The translations under genes were made by a program, and so were the position numbers. Positions 53,769 through 61,548 of a DNA stretch of 64,000 nt are shown here, piece after piece. Below the pieces are notes generated by a model. That model searched no databases. It saw nothing but the letters and a program-made list of their open reading frames with translations, and had not been told where the DNA came from. The stretch is taken from NCBI RefSeq assembly GCF_003324565.1, contig NZ_QOLA01000004.1, forward strand, positions 372,001-436,000. Reading direction: 5' to 3'. Origin of the DNA: Streptomyces sp. SDr-06. Its GTDB lineage: Bacteria; Actinomycetota; Actinomycetes; Streptomycetales; Streptomycetaceae. The first letter of the stretch is position 1. The number at the start of each line of letters is the position of its first letter.

Positions 53769-54590
53769 CTGGGCAAGCGACAGCCCGAAGGCCCGCCGCC
53801 CGCACCTGCGGTGCAGCGCATCCGACTGCGCTACACCAAGCGCGGCCGCCTCCGGTTCACCAGCCACCGCGACTTCCAGCGTGCCTTCGAGCGGGCCCTG
53901 CGCCGCGCCGAGGTACCCATGGCGTACTCGGCGGGCTTCACCCCGCACCCCAAGGTGTCGTACGCGAACGCCGCGCCCACCGGCGTCGGCTCCGAGGCCG
54001 AATACCTGGAGATCGCCCTCACCGCGCAGCGCGACCCCGAGAAACTGCGCGCCCTGCTCGACGAGTCGCTGCCCACCGGGCTCGACATCGTCGACGCCGT
54101 CGAGGTCCGCACCTCGGGCCTCGCCGACCGGCTGACCGCGTCCGTATGGGAGCTGCGCCTCGACGGCGTCACCGTCGAGGCGGCCGAGAAGGCCGTCGCC
54201 GCGTTCCTGGCCGCCGAGACCGTCGAGGTCCAGCGCAAGACCAAGAACGGCATGCGCACCTTCGACACCCGGGGCGCGGTCGCCGAGCTCCAGGCGCTTC
54301 CTCCACAGGCTGATAGGCCTCTCGGCGACGCCTGTGCGATACTGCGGCTGGTAGTGCGGCACCTGACACCTGCCGTACGACCCGACGACGTCCTGTCCGG
54401 TCTCCGAGCTGTGGCCGACCTGGCGCCGCCGGTCCCCGCAGCGGTGACCAGGCTGGCGCAGGGGCTCTTCGACGAGGAGTCCGGCACGGTGACCGACCCG
54501 CTCGCGCCCGACCGCGAGGCAGCCCCGGCCGCTCCACAAACAGCCGCCGGGACCGTCTCAGCGACGGCGCCGGAAGGTCCCGCCGCGTAA
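53769..54590 (+). CDS. TIGR03936-type radical SAM-associated protein (DUF2344)
   Basis: A 273-residue protein, the usual partner of the TIGR03960 radical SAM enzyme. It opens with VQRIRLRYTKRGRLRFTSHRDFQRAFERALRRAEVPMAYSAGF (about 15-57) and PHPKVSYANAAPTG, both diagnostic. The best-placed ribosome-binding site (GAGGAG, 8 nt spacing) precedes a CTG at 53769 giving LGKRQPEG; close homologues begin GKRQPEG. Alternatives are GTG 53811, which loses 14 residues, and GTG 53698, which adds 24. The C-terminal 60 residues are Ala/Pro-rich and variable. Its biochemical role is unknown. Confidence 0.85.
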   Translation: MGKRQPEGPPPAPAVQRIRLRYTKRGRLRFTSHRDFQRAFERALRRAEVPMAYSAGFTPHPKVSYANAAPTGVGSEAEYLEIALTAQRDPEKLRALLDESLPTGLDIVDAVEVRTSGLADRLTASVWELRLDGVTVEAAEKAVAAFLAAETVEVQRKTKNGMRTFDTRGAVAELQALPPQADRPLGDACAILRLVVRHLTPAVRPDDVLSGLRAVADLAPPVPAAVTRLAQGLFDEESGTVTDPLAPDREAAPAAPQTAAGTVSATAPEGPAA

Positions 54591-54741
54591 GGGCGGTCGT
54601 TGTAGCGCAGCCCTGGCACTCGGGAGCCACCTGGGTCGGGCCGCGCACTGACCTAAAAGACTTTCGCCAGGCCGTGCGTACAGAGCGCAGGGAACCGGCG
54701 AGCCAGACATAACAGCTCCCGTGCGGCGCCCGCGCCCCGGA

Positions 54742-54778
54742 CGGCGGCACCCGCGCACATCACGCGGTCGTGCCGCCG
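54742..54778 (+). promoter_or_regulatory. Structured leader hairpin upstream of rne
   Basis: A two-part stem (54742-54750 with 54770-54778, and CCGCG with CGCGG inside) about 50 nt before the RNase E start. It lies in a 236-bp non-coding leader. E. coli rne is autoregulated through its leader, so a similar role is possible but unproven here. Confidence 0.4.
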
Positions 54779-54826
54779 GACCGGAACAGGCGCGGCGCCC
54801 GGGAGCGTGACGGGAGCTACGCCCGC

Positions 54827-57800
54827 ATGCTTGAGCAGAACGAACCCGGCACCGCCGGGGACAACAACGAACAGAACAGCCCCAGCGACACGCTGCCGCC
54901 GCGCCGCAGGCGCCGCGCGGCGTCGCGGCCCGCGGGCCCGCCGGTGGGCGCCCAGACCGCGGAGCCCGCGGCACAGGCCGCGCAGCCCGCCGAGCCGGCC
55001 ACGCCGGTCGCCGCGGCCGAGGAGACCGACGCCGCTCCGGCGCCGCGCACCCGCCGCCGCGCCACCCGCAAGGCGACGGCCCCCGCCGGTACGCCGCAGA
55101 CCGCCGAGGCACCCGCCGAGGCACCCGCCCCGGCAGAAGAGGCCGCCGAGGCGCCCGCCCCGCGTACCCGCCGCCGCGCCACCCGCAAGGCGACGGCTCC
55201 GGCTGGTGCGCCGCAGGTCGCGGAGGAGATCGTGGAGGCCGTCGCGGCTCCGGTCGCCGTCGAGGCCGAGGTGGTCGAGGAGGCCGCCGAGGCGCCTGCT
55301 CCGCGTACTCGTCGCCGTGCGACGCGCAAGGCGACGGCTCCGGCTGGTGCGCCGCAGGTCGCGGAGGAGATCGTGGAGGCCGTCGCGGCTCCGGTCGTCG
55401 CCGAGGCCGAGGTGGTCGAGGAGGCCGCCGAGGCCGCCGCCCCGCGTACCCGTCGCCGTGCGACCCGTAAGGCGACCGCACCGCAGACCACCGTCGCGGC
55501 CCCGGCCGTCGCCGAGGTCGTCGAGGACGAAGAGCCCGAGGCCGCCGAGGACACTGAGGTCACCGAGGAGACCGACGAGCTCGCCGCCGTCGAGCCCGCC
55601 CCGGTCGTGGCCGACGAGGCGCCGCGCGGCCGTACCCGCCGCCGTGCCACCCGTCAGGCGACCGCCCCCACCGCCGAGGAGCCCGCCGCCGAGACCCCCG
55701 CGGCCGAGGACGAGGCACCCCGTGGCGGCCGTACCCGCCGCCGCGCAGCGCGGGCCGTGTCCACTCCGCAGTTCACCCCGGTCGAGCCGGAGCCGAAGGC
55801 CGAGACCCCGGCCGAGGAGCCCGCCACCGGACGGTCCCGCCGCCGGGCCACGCGTCCCGCCGTGGCCGTGTTCCAGGCGCCGGTCTTCACCGAGCCGATG
55901 TTCCAGACCCCGGAGACGGCCGCGGCCGCCGCCGCTGCCGCCCGCGTCGAGGAGCCGGAGCCCGCCGAGGCCGAGGAGACCGTCCACGAGGCGGCCGAAC
56001 CCGCCGCCGAGCCCCAGGGCCGCTCGCGCCGTCGCCGCCGCCGTGGCGAGCCCGCCGAGCCGGTCCTGGGCAAGCCCGCCGAGGAGCCGGTCGACGAGCA
56101 CGTCGAGGAGCCCGCCGAGGCCGAGGCCGAAGCGGAGACCGAGGACACCGACGACGACCGCCCCTCGCGCCGCCGTCGCCGCGGTGGCCGTCGCCGCCGC
56201 CGTGGCGAGAGCGCCGAGTCCGAGGACGCCGCCGAGGAGCAGGCGTACGAGCCGGCCGAGCAGACCGAGGAAGCCGCGGAAGCGGAAGAGGACGAGGAGC
56301 ACGAGGACGAGGACGCCGACGGCACCCCGTCCGCGGCCGGTACCAGCAGCAGCCGACGCCGCCGCCGGCGCCGCCGTCGCTCCGGCGACGCGGGCCCCGA
56401 GAGCGAGCAGGGCTCCGACGACCCGGAGCGCACCGTCGTCAAGGTCCGCGAGCCGCGCCCGGCCCGCGAGCGCGCCGAGTCCCTCGCGTCCGGCTCTTCC
56501 TCCTCCGACGAGGTCCAGTCCATCAAGGGCTCGACGCGTCTGGAGGCCAAGAAGCAGCGCCGCCGCGAGGGCCGCGAGCAGGGCCGCCGCCGCGTCCCGA
56601 TCATCACCGAGGCCGAGTTCCTGGCCCGCCGCGAGGCCGTCGAGCGCGTCATGGTCGTCCGCCAGAGCGGCGAGCGCACCCAGATCGGCGTCCTCGAGGA
56701 CAACGTGCTCGTCGAGCACTACGTCAACAAGGAGCAGGCCACCTCGTACGTCGGCAACGTCTACCTGGGCAAGGTCCAGAACGTACTGCCGTCCATGGAG
56801 GCCGCGTTCGTCGACATCGGCAAGGGCCGCAACGCCGTCCTGTACGCCGGTGAGGTCAACTTCGAGTCGCTCGGCATGGGCAACGGCCCGCGCCGCATCG
56901 AGGCCGCCCTCAAGTCGGGCCAGTCGGTGCTCGTCCAGGTGACGAAGGACCCGATCGGCCACAAGGGCGCCCGCCTGACCAGCCAGGTCTCGCTGCCCGG
57001 CCGCTACCTGGTCTACGTGCCCGAGGGCTCGATGACCGGCATCAGCCGCAAGCTGCCCGACACCGAGCGCGCGCGCCTGAAGACCATCCTCAAGAAGATC
57101 GTCCCCGAGGACGCGGGCGTCATCGTGCGCACCGCCGCCGAGGGCGCGAGCGAGGACGAGCTGCGCCGCGACGTCGAGCGCCTCCAGGCGCAGTGGGCCG
57201 ACATCCAGAAGAAGGCCAACCAGATCTCGACGTCCTCGCCGTCGCTGCTCTACGGCGAGCCGGACATGACCGTCCGGGTCGTCCGCGACATCTTCAACGA
57301 GGACTTCTCCAAGGTCATCGTCAGCGGTGACGAGGCGTGGGAGACCATCCACGGCTACGTCGCGCACGTGGCGCCGGACCTGACCGAGCGGCTCTCGCGC
57401 TGGACCAGCGAGGTCGACGTCTTCGCGACCTACCGGATCGACGAGCAGCTCGCCAAGGCCCTGGACCGCAAGGTCTGGCTGCCGTCCGGCGGCTCGCTGG
57501 TGATCGACAAGACCGAGGCGATGATCGTCGTCGACGTCAACACCGGCAAGTTCACCGGCCAGGGCGGCAACCTCGAAGAGACCGTCACGAGGAACAACCT
57601 CGAGGCGGCCGAGGAGATCGTGCGCCAGCTGCGCCTGCGCGACCTGGGCGGCATCGTCGTCATCGACTTCATCGACATGGTCCTGGAGTCCAACCGCGAC
57701 CTCGTCCTGCGCCGCCTGCTCGAATGCCTGGGCCGCGACCGGACCAAGCACCAGGTGGCCGAGGTCACCTCGCTCGGCCTGGTGCAGATGACCCGCAAGC

Positions 57801-58816
57801 GGGTCGGCCAGGGCCTGCTGGAGTCGTTCTCCGAGACCTGCGTCCACTGCAACGGGCGCGGCGTGATCGTGCACATGGAGCAGCCGGCCGCGGTCGGCGG
57901 CGGTGCGGGCAAGCGCGCGAAGAAGCGCGGCCGCGGCGGCGCCGAGCACGACCAGCACACCCACGAGCACGAGGCCGCGGACGTCGAGTCCGTCGACGCC
58001 GTCGAGTCCGAGGCCGAGGTCGCCGCGGAGATCGCGGCCCCGGTCGCGCTCGCCGAGCCCGAGTTCGTGCCCGACGAGGAGCTGTACAGCAGCGTCGCCG
58101 AGGCGGAGGCAGCGGCGCGCGGGCGTTCGCGCCGCCGCGCCACCCGCAAGGCCTCGGCCCCGGCCGGCGCGCCCCGTACGGCCGCCGTCGAGGCGCCGGC
58201 CGCCCCGGCCCCGGTCGAGGAGCCGGAGGCCGCACAGGCCCCGGCCGCGGTGACCGTCGCCTCGTTCATCGAGGACGACGCGCCGCGCGGGCGCACCCGC
58301 CGCCGCGCCACCCGCAAGGCGACCGCCCCGGCGGGCGCGCCGACGGCGTCCGCCGCCGAGCCGGTGGTGGTCGTCACGGAGCCCGCACCGAAGGCCGAGG
58401 AGCAGGTTGCCGAACCGGCCGCCCCCGTCGCCGAGTCGGTCGTCGAGTCCGTGGCCGAGCCCGTCGTCGAGGAGGCGCCCGTCGCCGCCCCGCCGCGGGC
58501 CCGCCGCCGGGTGACCCGCAAGGCCACGGCCCCGGCCGGATCGCCCGCGGGCGCCGAGGAAGCCGCGGTCGTCGTGGTGGCCGCCACCCCGGCCGCCGAG
58601 CCGACCGAGGCCGCCGAGTCCGCCGAGGAGGCCGCACCGGCCAAGAAGGCGGCGCGCAAGACGGCGAAGAAGGCCACCGCGAAGAAGGCCGCCACGAAGA
58701 AGACGGCGGCCAAGAAGACCGCGGCGAAGAAGACGACCGCCAAGAAGGCCACCGCCAAGAAGACGGCGGCGGCCGAGAAGCAGCAGTCCTCGGTCTCGGC
58801 GTCCACGGACAGCTGA
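54827..58816 (+). CDS. rne: Ribonuclease E/G (RNase ES type)
   Basis: A 1329-residue endoribonuclease of the mRNA-decay and rRNA-processing machinery. The catalytic core is in the middle: an S1 RNA-binding domain (about 625-745), metal-binding D903 (VVDVNTGKF) and D947 (VVIDFIDM), and a zinc-link C1005-V-H-C1008. It is flanked by long Ala/Glu/Arg-rich disordered arms. Both arms carry a repeated basic motif RRRATRKATAPAG (about residues 71-215 and 1095-1245). The tail (about 1271-1322) is a Lys/Ala/Thr histone-H1-like sequence. S. coelicolor RNase ES has the same centre-core layout and binds PNPase. The ATG at 54827 has GGGAG 10 nt upstream. Confidence 0.96.
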   Translation: MLEQNEPGTAGDNNEQNSPSDTLPPRRRRRAASRPAGPPVGAQTAEPAAQAAQPAEPATPVAAAEETDAAPAPRTRRRATRKATAPAGTPQTAEAPAEAPAPAEEAAEAPAPRTRRRATRKATAPAGAPQVAEEIVEAVAAPVAVEAEVVEEAAEAPAPRTRRRATRKATAPAGAPQVAEEIVEAVAAPVVAEAEVVEEAAEAAAPRTRRRATRKATAPQTTVAAPAVAEVVEDEEPEAAEDTEVTEETDELAAVEPAPVVADEAPRGRTRRRATRQATAPTAEEPAAETPAAEDEAPRGGRTRRRAARAVSTPQFTPVEPEPKAETPAEEPATGRSRRRATRPAVAVFQAPVFTEPMFQTPETAAAAAAAARVEEPEPAEAEETVHEAAEPAAEPQGRSRRRRRRGEPAEPVLGKPAEEPVDEHVEEPAEAEAEAETEDTDDDRPSRRRRRGGRRRRRGESAESEDAAEEQAYEPAEQTEEAAEAEEDEEHEDEDADGTPSAAGTSSSRRRRRRRRRSGDAGPESEQGSDDPERTVVKVREPRPARERAESLASGSSSSDEVQSIKGSTRLEAKKQRRREGREQGRRRVPIITEAEFLARREAVERVMVVRQSGERTQIGVLEDNVLVEHYVNKEQATSYVGNVYLGKVQNVLPSMEAAFVDIGKGRNAVLYAGEVNFESLGMGNGPRRIEAALKSGQSVLVQVTKDPIGHKGARLTSQVSLPGRYLVYVPEGSMTGISRKLPDTERARLKTILKKIVPEDAGVIVRTAAEGASEDELRRDVERLQAQWADIQKKANQISTSSPSLLYGEPDMTVRVVRDIFNEDFSKVIVSGDEAWETIHGYVAHVAPDLTERLSRWTSEVDVFATYRIDEQLAKALDRKVWLPSGGSLVIDKTEAMIVVDVNTGKFTGQGGNLEETVTRNNLEAAEEIVRQLRLRDLGGIVVIDFIDMVLESNRDLVLRRLLECLGRDRTKHQVAEVTSLGLVQMTRKRVGQGLLESFSETCVHCNGRGVIVHMEQPAAVGGGAGKRAKKRGRGGAEHDQHTHEHEAADVESVDAVESEAEVAAEIAAPVALAEPEFVPDEELYSSVAEAEAAARGRSRRRATRKASAPAGAPRTAAVEAPAAPAPVEEPEAAQAPAAVTVASFIEDDAPRGRTRRRATRKATAPAGAPTASAAEPVVVVTEPAPKAEEQVAEPAAPVAESVVESVAEPVVEEAPVAAPPRARRRVTRKATAPAGSPAGAEEAAVVVVAATPAAEPTEAAESAEEAAPAKKAARKTAKKATAKKAATKKTAAKKTAAKKTTAKKATAKKTAAAEKQQSSVSASTDS
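55190..55471 (+). repeat. Tandem 141-bp duplication inside rne
   Basis: Two consecutive 141-bp (47-codon) units, 55190-55330 and 55331-55471, nearly identical in DNA over their first 90 bases. They start GCGACGGCTCCGGCTGGTGC. Both remain in frame and encode one copy each of the basic repeat plus an acidic linker. Confidence 0.85.
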
Positions 58817-58875
58817 GACCGGCCGGTCGACGGCCGACGGGCCCGCCTGTCGGTCGGCGGCCGGTGAGCGTCATG

Positions 58876-58923
58876 GGCCGACCGGAGCCCGCCCCGGACC
58901 ACCGGGGCGGGCTCCGGTCGGCC
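58876..58923 (+). terminator. Very strong terminator of rne
   Basis: A perfect 22-bp stem (58876-58897 with 58902-58923) and loop ACCA, 60 bp after the stop. An imperfect second hairpin lies between it and the stop. Confidence 0.92.
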
Positions 58924-59026
58924 GACGGACGCAGGGTCCCCGGGCCCGGATTTCCGGGCCGGGACCGGTGGTTTCGTTGCCGAGCGGTACGGGTAACGAC
59001 CCTGGTTTGACCCACCACGTCCGGCC

Positions 59027-59057
59027 CCGTAGCCTTGACTCTCGGCGTGTTTATATA
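59027..59057 (+). promoter_or_regulatory. Promoter of rplU-rpmA
   Basis: TTGACC (59027-59032), a 17-bp spacer, then the A/T island TTTATATA (59050-59057), the most A/T-rich spot of the area. A second TTGACT at 59035 may add a shifted start. It fits a housekeeping sigma factor promoter. Confidence 0.55.
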
Positions 59058-59080
59058 CGCGCCTGCCCCTGAGCACCTCA

Positions 59081-59125
59081 CCTCCCGGTCCGCCGGGGGA
59101 GGCCCCCTGCTTTTCTGCGGGAGGG
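59081..59125 (+). promoter_or_regulatory. Structured 5' leader of rplU
   Basis: About 100 nt of untranslated leader with a CCTCCC/GGGAGG hairpin (59081-59102) and a second G/C-rich hairpin just after. Ribosomal protein leaders often bind their own product. Nothing here matches a leader class I can name. Confidence 0.35.
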
Positions 59126-59166
59126 CTGGCTTCAAGGGTTCCGTATCGAGCGAGAGAGAGATCCGC

Positions 59167-59487
59167 GTGTACGCCATCGTGCGCAGCGGTGGTCGCCAGC
59201 ACAAGGTTGCTGTCGGCGACATCGTTGAGGTTGACAAGATTTCCACTGCCAAGGTTGGCGACACGGTCGAGCTCTCGACCCTGCTCGTTGTCGACGGCGA
59301 CGCTGTGACCAGCGACCCGTGGGTGCTGGCCGGTATCAAGGTCACCGCCGAGGTCGTGGACCACCACAAGGGTGCCAAGATCGACATCCTTCGGTACAAG
59401 AACAAGACCGGTTACCGCCGTCGCCAGGGCCACCGCCAGCAGTACACGGCGATCAAGGTCACCGGTATCCCCACGGCTGCGAAGTAA
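59167..59487 (+). CDS. rplU: 50S ribosomal protein L21
   Basis: A 106-residue large-subunit protein that binds 23S rRNA. The opening [25 protein letters not shown] and the C-terminal [18 protein letters not shown] are family signatures. It starts at the GTG at 59167 behind GAGAGAGAGATCCGC; an in-frame codon at 59035 falls within the promoter region and is rejected. It is followed by rpmA after 14 bp. Confidence 0.98.
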   Translation: MYAIVRSGGRQHKVAVGDIVEVDKISTAKVGDTVELSTLLVVDGDAVTSDPWVLAGIKVTAEVVDHHKGAKIDILRYKNKTGYRRRQGHRQQYTAIKVTGIPTAAK

Positions 59488-59501
59488 GGGACTGAGGAGA
59501 C

Positions 59502-59756
59502 ATGGCACACAAGAAGGGCGCATCGTCCACTCGGAACGGTCGCGACTCCAACGCTCAGCGGCTCGGTGTGAAGCGCTTCGGCGGTCAGACCGTGCTCGCC
59601 GGTGAGATCCTGGTCCGCCAGCGCGGCACCCACTTCCACCCGGGTGCGGGCGTCGGTCGCGGTGGCGACGACACCCTGTTCGCGCTGCAGGCCGGTGCGG
59701 TGCAGTTCGGCACCCACCGTGGCCGCAAGGTCGTGAACATCGTTCCGGTTGCCTGA
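59502..59756 (+). CDS. rpmA: 50S ribosomal protein L27
   Basis: An 84-residue large-subunit protein near the peptidyl-transferase centre. It begins [22 protein letters not shown] with no cleavable N-terminal extension of the kind seen in Firmicutes. [23 protein letters not shown] is diagnostic. GAGGAGAC precedes the ATG. It is co-transcribed with rplU. Confidence 0.98.
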   Translation: MAHKKGASSTRNGRDSNAQRLGVKRFGGQTVLAGEILVRQRGTHFHPGAGVGRGGDDTLFALQAGAVQFGTHRGRKVVNIVPVA

Positions 59757-59788
59757 TCACTTAGGCACCCGTAGAGCGGTTTCAGCGG

Positions 59789-59827
59789 AGGCGGACCTCA
59801 CTTCCCCCACGGGAAGCGGGTCCGCCT
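59789..59827 (+). terminator. Terminator of rplU-rpmA
   Basis: A 9-bp outer stem AGGCGGACC/GGTCCGCCT and a 6-bp inner stem CTTCCC/GGGAAG, followed by TTTC, 32 bp past the rpmA stop. Confidence 0.85.
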
Positions 59828-59900
59828 TTCGCGTGTTACTAGATAGACATTCCCGTACTCTCCCGACTTCCCGTCGGGGGGACCCCCAGGAGGCACACCC

Positions 59901-61340
59901 ATGACCACCTTCGTGGACCGCGTCGAGCTGCACGTCGCCGCGGGTAACGGAGGCCACGGCTGCGCCTCCGTTCACCGTGAGAAGTTCAAGCCGCTCGGCG
60001 GCCCGGACGGCGGCAACGGCGGCCGTGGCGGCGACGTCACCCTGGTCGTCGACCAGTCCGTGACCACGCTTCTCGAATACCACCACTCGCCGCACCGCAA
60101 GGCCACCAACGGCCAGCCCGGCGCCGGTGACAACCGCTCCGGCAAGGACGGCCAGGACCTGATCCTGCCCGTGCCGGACGGCACCGTCGTGCTCGACAAG
60201 CAGGGCAACGTGCTGGCCGACCTGGTCGGCGAGGGCACCACCTACATCGCGGGCCAGGGCGGCCGCGGCGGCCTCGGCAACGCGGCGCTCGCCTCCGCCC
60301 GCCGCAAGGCGCCCGGCTTCGCGCTGCTCGGCGAGCCTGGCGAGGCCACGGACATCGTCCTGGAGCTCAAGACCGTCGCCGACGTGGCCCTGGTGGGCTA
60401 CCCGAGCGCCGGAAAGTCCTCCCTGATCTCCGTCCTCTCGGCGGCCAAGCCGAAGATCGCGGACTACCCGTTCACGACGCTGGTCCCCAACCTCGGTGTG
60501 GTGACGGCCGGTTCGACCGTCTACACCATCGCCGACGTCCCCGGCCTGATCCCCGGCGCCAGCCAGGGCAAGGGGCTGGGCCTGGAGTTCCTGCGGCACG
60601 TGGAGCGCTGCTCGGTCCTCGTGCACGTCCTGGACACCGCGACGCTGGAGTCCGAGCGCGACCCGGTCTCCGACCTCGACATCATCGAGGAGGAGCTCAA
60701 GCAGTACGGCGGCCTCGACGACCGGCCCCGCATCGTCGTCCTCAACAAGATCGACATTCCGGACGGCAAGGACCTCGCGGACATGATCCGCCCCGAGCTC
60801 GAAGAGCGCGGCTACCAGGTCTTCGAGGTCTCCGCCGTCGCCCGTACGGGCCTGAAGGAGCTGTCCTTCGCGCTGGCCGGGATCGTCGCCGAGGCGCGTG
60901 CCGCCAAGCCCAAGGAGGAGGCGACCCGCATCGTCATCCGCCCGAAGGCCGTCGACGACGCGGGCTTCACCGTCGCCTTCGACGAGGCGAACGACGTCTA
61001 CCGGGTACGCGGCGAGAAGCCGGAGCGCTGGATCCGCCAGACCGACTTCAACAACGACGAGGCCGTCGGCTACCTCGCGGACCGCCTCAACCGCCTCGGC
61101 GTCGAGGAGGCCCTGATGAAGGCCGGTGCGCGCTCCGGCGACGGCGTGGCCATCGGGCCCGAGGAGAACGCGGTCGTCTTCGACTGGGAGCCGACGATGA
61201 TGGCGGGCGCCGAGATGCTGGGCCGCCGTGGCGAGGACCACCGGCTCGAGGCGCCCCGGCCTGCCGCCCAGCGGCGCCGGGACCGGGACGCGGAGCGGGA
61301 CGAGGCGGACCGCGAATTCAAGGAGTTCGGCCCCTTCTGA
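59901..61340 (+). CDS. obg: GTPase Obg (ribosome assembly, differentiation)
   Basis: A 479-residue GTPase. The Gly-rich Obg fold is at about 1-158. The G domain has G1 GYPSAGKSS (166-174), G3 DVPGL and G4 NKID. A C-terminal OCT domain (about 340-425, [16 protein letters not shown]) is the form found in Gram-positives. It acts on 50S assembly, and in S. coelicolor it affects aerial mycelium formation. AGGAGGCACACCC precedes the ATG. It lies 144 bp after rpmA, beyond a terminator, so it has its own promoter near the A/T-rich TACTAGATAGACATT. Usually proB follows, but here a glycosyltransferase does. Confidence 0.97.
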   Translation: MTTFVDRVELHVAAGNGGHGCASVHREKFKPLGGPDGGNGGRGGDVTLVVDQSVTTLLEYHHSPHRKATNGQPGAGDNRSGKDGQDLILPVPDGTVVLDKQGNVLADLVGEGTTYIAGQGGRGGLGNAALASARRKAPGFALLGEPGEATDIVLELKTVADVALVGYPSAGKSSLISVLSAAKPKIADYPFTTLVPNLGVVTAGSTVYTIADVPGLIPGASQGKGLGLEFLRHVERCSVLVHVLDTATLESERDPVSDLDIIEEELKQYGGLDDRPRIVVLNKIDIPDGKDLADMIRPELEERGYQVFEVSAVARTGLKELSFALAGIVAEARAAKPKEEATRIVIRPKAVDDAGFTVAFDEANDVYRVRGEKPERWIRQTDFNNDEAVGYLADRLNRLGVEEALMKAGARSGDGVAIGPEENAVVFDWEPTMMAGAEMLGRRGEDHRLEAPRPAAQRRRDRDAERDEADREFKEFGPF

Positions 61341-61361
61341 CCCCCGGCCCCGCCCCGGGGC

Positions 61362-61446
61362 GCCTGCGGACCGTGCTGGGTTGCTCGCGCAGTTCCCCGC
61401 GCCCCTGGCAGGGTCGGTGCTGGTCAGCGTGGGCATCCTCAGCCCG
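61362..61446 (-). repeat. Dispersed intergenic repeat, copy C
   Basis: The reverse complement matches copy A (9181-9271): GGGCTGAGGATGC, GACCAGCACCG, the core GGGCGCGGGGAACTGCGCGA (61385-61404 on this strand) and CACGGTCCGCAGG. It lies after the obg stop. Confidence 0.8.
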
Positions 61447-61536
61447 TCATGGGGGTCCCCCCTGGCCCTTAAGGCCTTGGGGGAGTTTGAGGACGAGCGC
61501 CGTTCAGGCGCGATACGGGGTCTGGGGCGGAGCCCG

Positions 61537-61542
61537 TAGGAT
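61537..61542 (+). promoter_or_regulatory. -10 element of a probable leaderless transcript (GT2 gene)
   Basis: TAGGAT followed by TCTCGG and the GTG at 61549, a 6-nt gap with no ribosome-binding site. Confidence 0.5.
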
Positions 61543-61548
61543 TCTCGG

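Noticed and set aside
52753..53805. Thr/Ser/Arg-rich minus-strand open frame opposite the repeat-rich membrane protein
   Set aside because: Its apparent repeats mirror the repeats of the + strand gene, and codon-position bias favours the + strand.
55040..55480. Regular repeats looking like a CRISPR array
   Set aside because: The repeats are in frame, encode a basic protein motif and have no constant-length unique spacers or cas genes nearby.
54653..57970. Long minus-strand open frame opposite rne with Leu/Gly repeats
   Set aside because: It is the complement of the repeated RNase E arm. RNase E is fully recognisable on the + strand.
59035..59166. N-terminally extended L21 starting at 59035
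   Set aside because: The extension reads through the promoter and leader hairpins and is absent from the L21 family.
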